A stretch of 64,000 nt of DNA from Apiospora phragmitis (taxonomy: Eukaryota > Ascomycota > Sordariomycetes > Amphisphaeriales > Apiosporaceae): positions 558,001-622,000 of the forward strand of contig JAQQWL010000008.1 in assembly GCA_038363925.1 (NCBI GenBank), read 5' to 3'. The notes under the pieces are model-generated. The model made no database searches. It worked only from the letters and a program-made list of their open reading frames with translations, and was not told the DNA's origin. A program made the translations under genes and the position numbers. Positions 60,366 to 64,000 of this stretch are shown one piece after another. Each line of letters opens with the position of its first letter. The first letter of the stretch is position 1.

Positions 60366-61329
60366 GTAAATAATAACGAAGTTAAATTCTAAAAGAAATT
60401 TAAATTATTATACTTATCGCTTATTTAATTCTTTCGTAATAATAAACGTAATAAGGTTTTTATAATTAATATAAACTTTTATAAGGTTTTTTATTTTATT
60501 AAAATAATATCTTTATTTTTTAAAAGCTTTAATAATAATTATTAACTCTTTATCGTAAATTTAATAGTTAAGTTTTAATCTATTTAGCTTTTTCGAAAAA
60601 AACGCGATAAGGTATAACTTTCCGTTATTATCCCGTTAACTTAGTTACCCTCCGATCGCATAGTCCGATACATCGGTCTCGACTTTAAAAGGTCTAACTA
60701 AGTTTATTATACGAAGTACTAGTTCGTTAAGGATTCGCTCCTTTATTACTTAAAAGGCGGTTTCTTCCGTTTCCGTCCACTTGAATAGTTCGTCTTTTTT
60801 TATTAAGTTCGTAGGGGTATCGCTAACCTGCTAAATCCGGGGACGAAAATCCGGTAATAATTAGCTAGTTTTAAGAAGGATTTAATTTTTATAGCGCTTA
60901 TAAACGTAGGCTACTTCTTAACCATTATAATTTTTAATTACTTTATTCGTATTTCTTCGGGGGATATTACGTATTTTACGAACGTAATTATTTATTAATA
61001 AAACTCGTTTTTTTTAAGTTTATTAATAAATTAACGTCCTATAGCTTTTAAAGTATTAACTTTATATATTTTTTATACTATTCTTCGTTTTTAAAATAAA
61101 TAAAAATATTATCGAGGTATATTATAACGAATTTATTAAGGTATTCGTATAAAATATAATTAATTATTAATTAAAAACTAATTAATACGTTAATTAATTT
61201 AAATAATATAACTTAATATTTAAAATATTTATATTTTATTCGAAACGCGGTTTTTTATTCTTTTCCTTTTTTAATACGGATTAGGTTATATATATTAAAA
61301 AGGTTAAATATTATAAAAATTTTAATATA

Positions 61330-61625
61330 TAATAGCTTATCCCGTAAGTTACTAATTAAAAATAAGAGGTACCGATTCTTAATAATAATTTCGTTAAGCT
61401 TTCGGTAATCGATATATATACGCCACTTAGGTTTCCCGTCCTTACTCTTCTTTAAAACAAAGAGGATAGGGAAGCCTGCTAGCGATATAGATAGTCGTAT
61501 AACTCTTTTCTCGAGGTTCTCCGTAATATACTCTTTTAAGGCCTGTTCGTACTCCTAATTAAGTTTATATATAAGTATAAATAGGGGTTCCTTCTTATCT
61601 TTAAAAAGTATCTCGTAATCCCACC
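61330..61625 (-). pseudogene. Reverse transcriptase remnant
   Basis: The minus-strand frame reads YEQALKEYITENLEKRVI, then LAGFPILFVLKKSKDGK and WRIYIDYRKLNEI, the N-terminal fingers of Ty3/Gypsy reverse transcriptase. Only one stop lies in the first 100 codons. Confidence 0.87.
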
Positions 61626-63599
61626 GTATATAAAACGGTAAGCCTATCTCTAATTTCCCACTAAAAAAAGCTTCGAATTACCGGTACTCTCCTAATATAA
61701 TTATTATAACGTTCAGCTTAAGTTCTTTAATAATAATATATACTTTAAATATTTTAAGTTTATTAAAAAATCGCTTCTTAAATCGTTATTTATTAACTAA
61801 ACCTCTTTTTAATATATTTTATTAAAGTTAGCCTATTTTTGATTAACTTTAAAATTACTTACCCATAACTAAGGTATCCCTAAAATTATATCGTATCCTG
61901 CGACGTCTGTAATATCACACGTAATTCGTTTATAACGTCTTTTAATATCGACCGGAAAATTCGCGACTTCCTTTTATACTTCTTTATTATCGTAAGTTAT
62001 AAATCCTTTATCGACGGTTTTAAATCGGTATAAAGCGTTTTTTCTCTTATTATTCTAGTTCTAGGCGGTTAACGATTCGTAATAAGATATAGTTTCTTTA
62101 CGTTCCGCTATCGAGTAACGCTCTAATATAAACTCCTTTTACGCCTATTATTAAAATAATATACTTATAGATATCTTATTTATCCGTTATCTAATATAGG
62201 AACCTTTTTTAATCCGCTTAGTATTATCCCCTTATATTTAGCGGCGTTTATTTCCCGACCGATATTCCTTTAAGTAAGTAATAAATTCTCGCGACCGACC
62301 GTTTTATTATCGTTATTATTCCCTTCTATTTTTATAAGGAGCTTTTTAATACGCTAACGGAGGTGTTTTTATACTCTTCCTCGTATAAAATATTATCCTT
62401 AATACTTAAAATTCGGGTTTTTCGAATAATTCGGGGGTTTATTAAATTTATTAAAATCCGTAAACGCTTTATAAATCCCTAATTATAATAAAAGGGTTCT
62501 CTTATTAAATATATACCTATATATCCTAAAAGTATTAAGCGCTTTCCTTTAAACGTTTATAAGCTCGCGATTTTTCTTAGGCGTGTTCGAAGTATTAATC
62601 CTCGAAACACTCCCTCTAATCCTGTCCTTCTAAGTAATATTTCCGTAGCCACCTTAAATCTTCTTATATTAATAAGTACGCGCGTCGTCTATCGGGGAAT
62701 CGACGTTTTAACCTTCCCGATTATATAGTTAGGATATAAGTATATAATAACTCGTTTATTAATCCGTTAGGGAAACTATTCGTTTTCGAGTTTCTCCGCG
62801 AAGTGTTTTATATAAACGTCGTATATATATAAAATCTATAAAAACGTGAAGTATGTTTCGTTTATAAAAGAAACTCGGGGGTCGTTATTTATTATATAAT
62901 TATTATAAATTCTTTAATTAAATCTTATCGTAATAAGTATTTAGCGTAAATATTTTACGTTTAAATAAGGAATACCCGGGATAACTAACTATCCGTCGTT
63001 CTTAAAGTCTTTAAACCTAGTAATTTTATTTATAAGCTTATTTATTAATATACCGACTAGCCGCTTATAATTAATAAGTTACTTTTATTAATTAATAGTT
63101 TTATCGTTATTGTTAAAATTATCGGAAACTAGGTAATAAATTAGGATAAAATCCTTACTTATTATGGCAACGCTCTAATTAAGGCTCTTTTTTACTCTTA
63201 AAGCCTTAAAGAACTATCCGGTTCCTTCCTTATCCGCTCGGTAGAAGGTATACCCATCGTCGTAACAGGCTATCTAAGATAGGTTGCCGTAATCGGTAAT
63301 AGCGCTACTTCTTTTAATAGCTGGTATAGGGGCGTCCTCGCTTTTCGTAGCGTTAACGTGGCGTCCGTCCGGGACTTTTCGGAAGTCCTTTTTTGGGGCG
63401 CGGTATTTTCGAAAGTAATACCCTTTCTTTTAATAATTATAATAAGTAACGTTTTATTTTTTATCGTTCTTATCGTATTTAATAATATTAAGGTTTATAA
63501 GTTTATTATAATAACTATACGCGGTAATATTTTTCGGCTATATATTATAATAATAACGTGATCGTTCTGTATTAGCCTGGATCCGGTTAGTCCACCGTT

Positions 63600-64000
63600 G
63601 TTATCCGCCTTGCTTTTCGCGGCGTCGTTCGTATATACGAGTATCGATTTTAATCGTGAGCTCTATATACGAAAAGAAATCGTTAAGGGTATTAAGCCGG
63701 CTGAGTTCGTTCTTAACGTCCTCTTTTAATCCTCGATAATATATTATAATTTTAATAGCTTCGGTATAATCTAGTCGAGCTATAATACGTCGGAACTCGG
63801 CGGTATAAAAAGCGGCTAATCCTTTCTATTTAAAAGTCTCGAGCTCTCTTTTTACTTATCGTTTTTCGTCGGGGTCTTAGAAAAGTGACTTAAGGGCGTC
63901 TTCAAATCTATCGTAGCTTTCGAAAATTCGTCGTGCCTTCGTACGGTACAACTCTACTTATTAATTATTTTTCACGAGTTTATTTAAATAAGGTTCGAAC
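63600..64000 (-). pseudogene. Gag remnant
   Basis: The minus-strand frame reads FESYDRFEDALKSLF, then FYTAEFRRIIARLDYTEA and YYRGLKEDVKNELSRL, typical of the retrotransposon gag domain. RIP stops interrupt it. It continues past the window edge. Confidence 0.82.

Larger units (their letters stand above)
37100..64000. other. RIP-mutated, AT-rich transposon block
   Basis: From about 37.1 kb to the window end, CA and TG dinucleotides are almost absent, TA is in great excess and CG persists. This is the footprint of CpA to TpA mutation by RIP. Stops occur in every frame every few codons. All content I can identify is transposon-derived. Islands with less damage lie at 41.4-42.2, 43.2-43.6, 54.5-55.1, 57.8-58.0 and 58.4-58.8 kb. 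The block could be pericentromeric, subtelomeric or a dispersed heterochromatin island. No telomere repeat is present. Confidence 0.93.
57505..64000 (-). mobile_element. Gypsy element 3, truncated by the window edge
   Basis: The pol order read leftward on the minus strand is gag (about 64000-63600), reverse transcriptase (about 61625-61330), RNase H C-terminus (about 60365-60290), integrase core (about 59960-59700) and 3' LTR (58118-57505). This is the Ty3/Gypsy order RT-RH-IN. Many frames still read through 10-30 codons between RIP stops. The 5' LTR is outside the window. Confidence 0.88.

Noticed and set aside
63358..63561. 67-aa plus-strand frame
   Set aside because: Ile/Val-rich chance frame in RIP-mutated DNA, antisense to the gag-protease region.
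37100..64000. Organellar DNA as the explanation for the AT-rich block
   Set aside because: CA/TG depletion with CG retention, nested LTR and pogo elements and stops in all frames indicate nuclear RIP, not mitochondrial sequence.

Overview
The window looks like a piece of a filamentous ascomycete (Pezizomycotina, probably Sordariomycetes) chromosome. The supported genes carry short 50-106 nt spliceosomal introns with GTAAGT-like donors, CTAAC/CTGAC branch sites and YAG acceptors. The right 27 kb has the signature of repeat-induced point mutation (RIP): CA and TG dinucleotides are nearly absent, TA is in large excess and CG is kept. No rRNA, tRNA or CRISPR was found.

Left part, 1-37.1 kb, normal composition. 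In order: a WSC-domain cysteine-rich membrane-anchored protein (385-2870, +); an SGNH/GDSL-hydrolase-like protein that lacks the usual catalytic His (3740-4901, +); a family PL1 pectin lyase whose signal peptide is out of frame with the enzyme (5351-6652, -); a 5-kb interval without a recognisable gene; a G1/S cyclin (11677-12906, -); and a roughly 12-kb gene-poor stretch. Next come two divergent genes sharing a 607-bp promoter interval: a 592-aa protein with a retropepsin-like DTGA motif (25055-26888, -) and a 1,623-aa five-exon protein with a Cys...His protease-like C-terminus (27496-32628, +). Then an internally deleted quinone-oxidoreductase pseudogene (32967-33826, -) and a type II membrane M28 glutamate-carboxypeptidase-like gene with two opposite single-base frameshifts (34277-36798, -).

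Right part, 37.1-64 kb, is a nested graveyard of transposable elements. It holds five copies of a Fot1/pogo-like DNA transposon (two head-to-head, two bounded by matching termini and TA duplications, one cut by an LTR). It also holds two Ty3/Gypsy elements with pol on the minus strand, one nearly complete at 47.15-56.67 kb and one running off the right edge from 57.5 kb. Three solo LTRs of the same family have perfect 5-bp target duplications. A 469-bp miniature LTR element (TRIM-like) also has a perfect target duplication. The last Gypsy copy carries a less-mutated coiled-coil reading frame antisense to pol.

How they fit together: pectin lyase, the SGNH protein and the WSC protein are the kind of secreted or wall-facing proteins found in plant-associated fungi. 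The cyclin is housekeeping. The broken genes lie at both ends of the genic part. This fits either gene decay around the heterochromatic block or uncorrected single-base errors in the assembly. The least explained content is the divergent two-protease-like pair at 25-32.6 kb.
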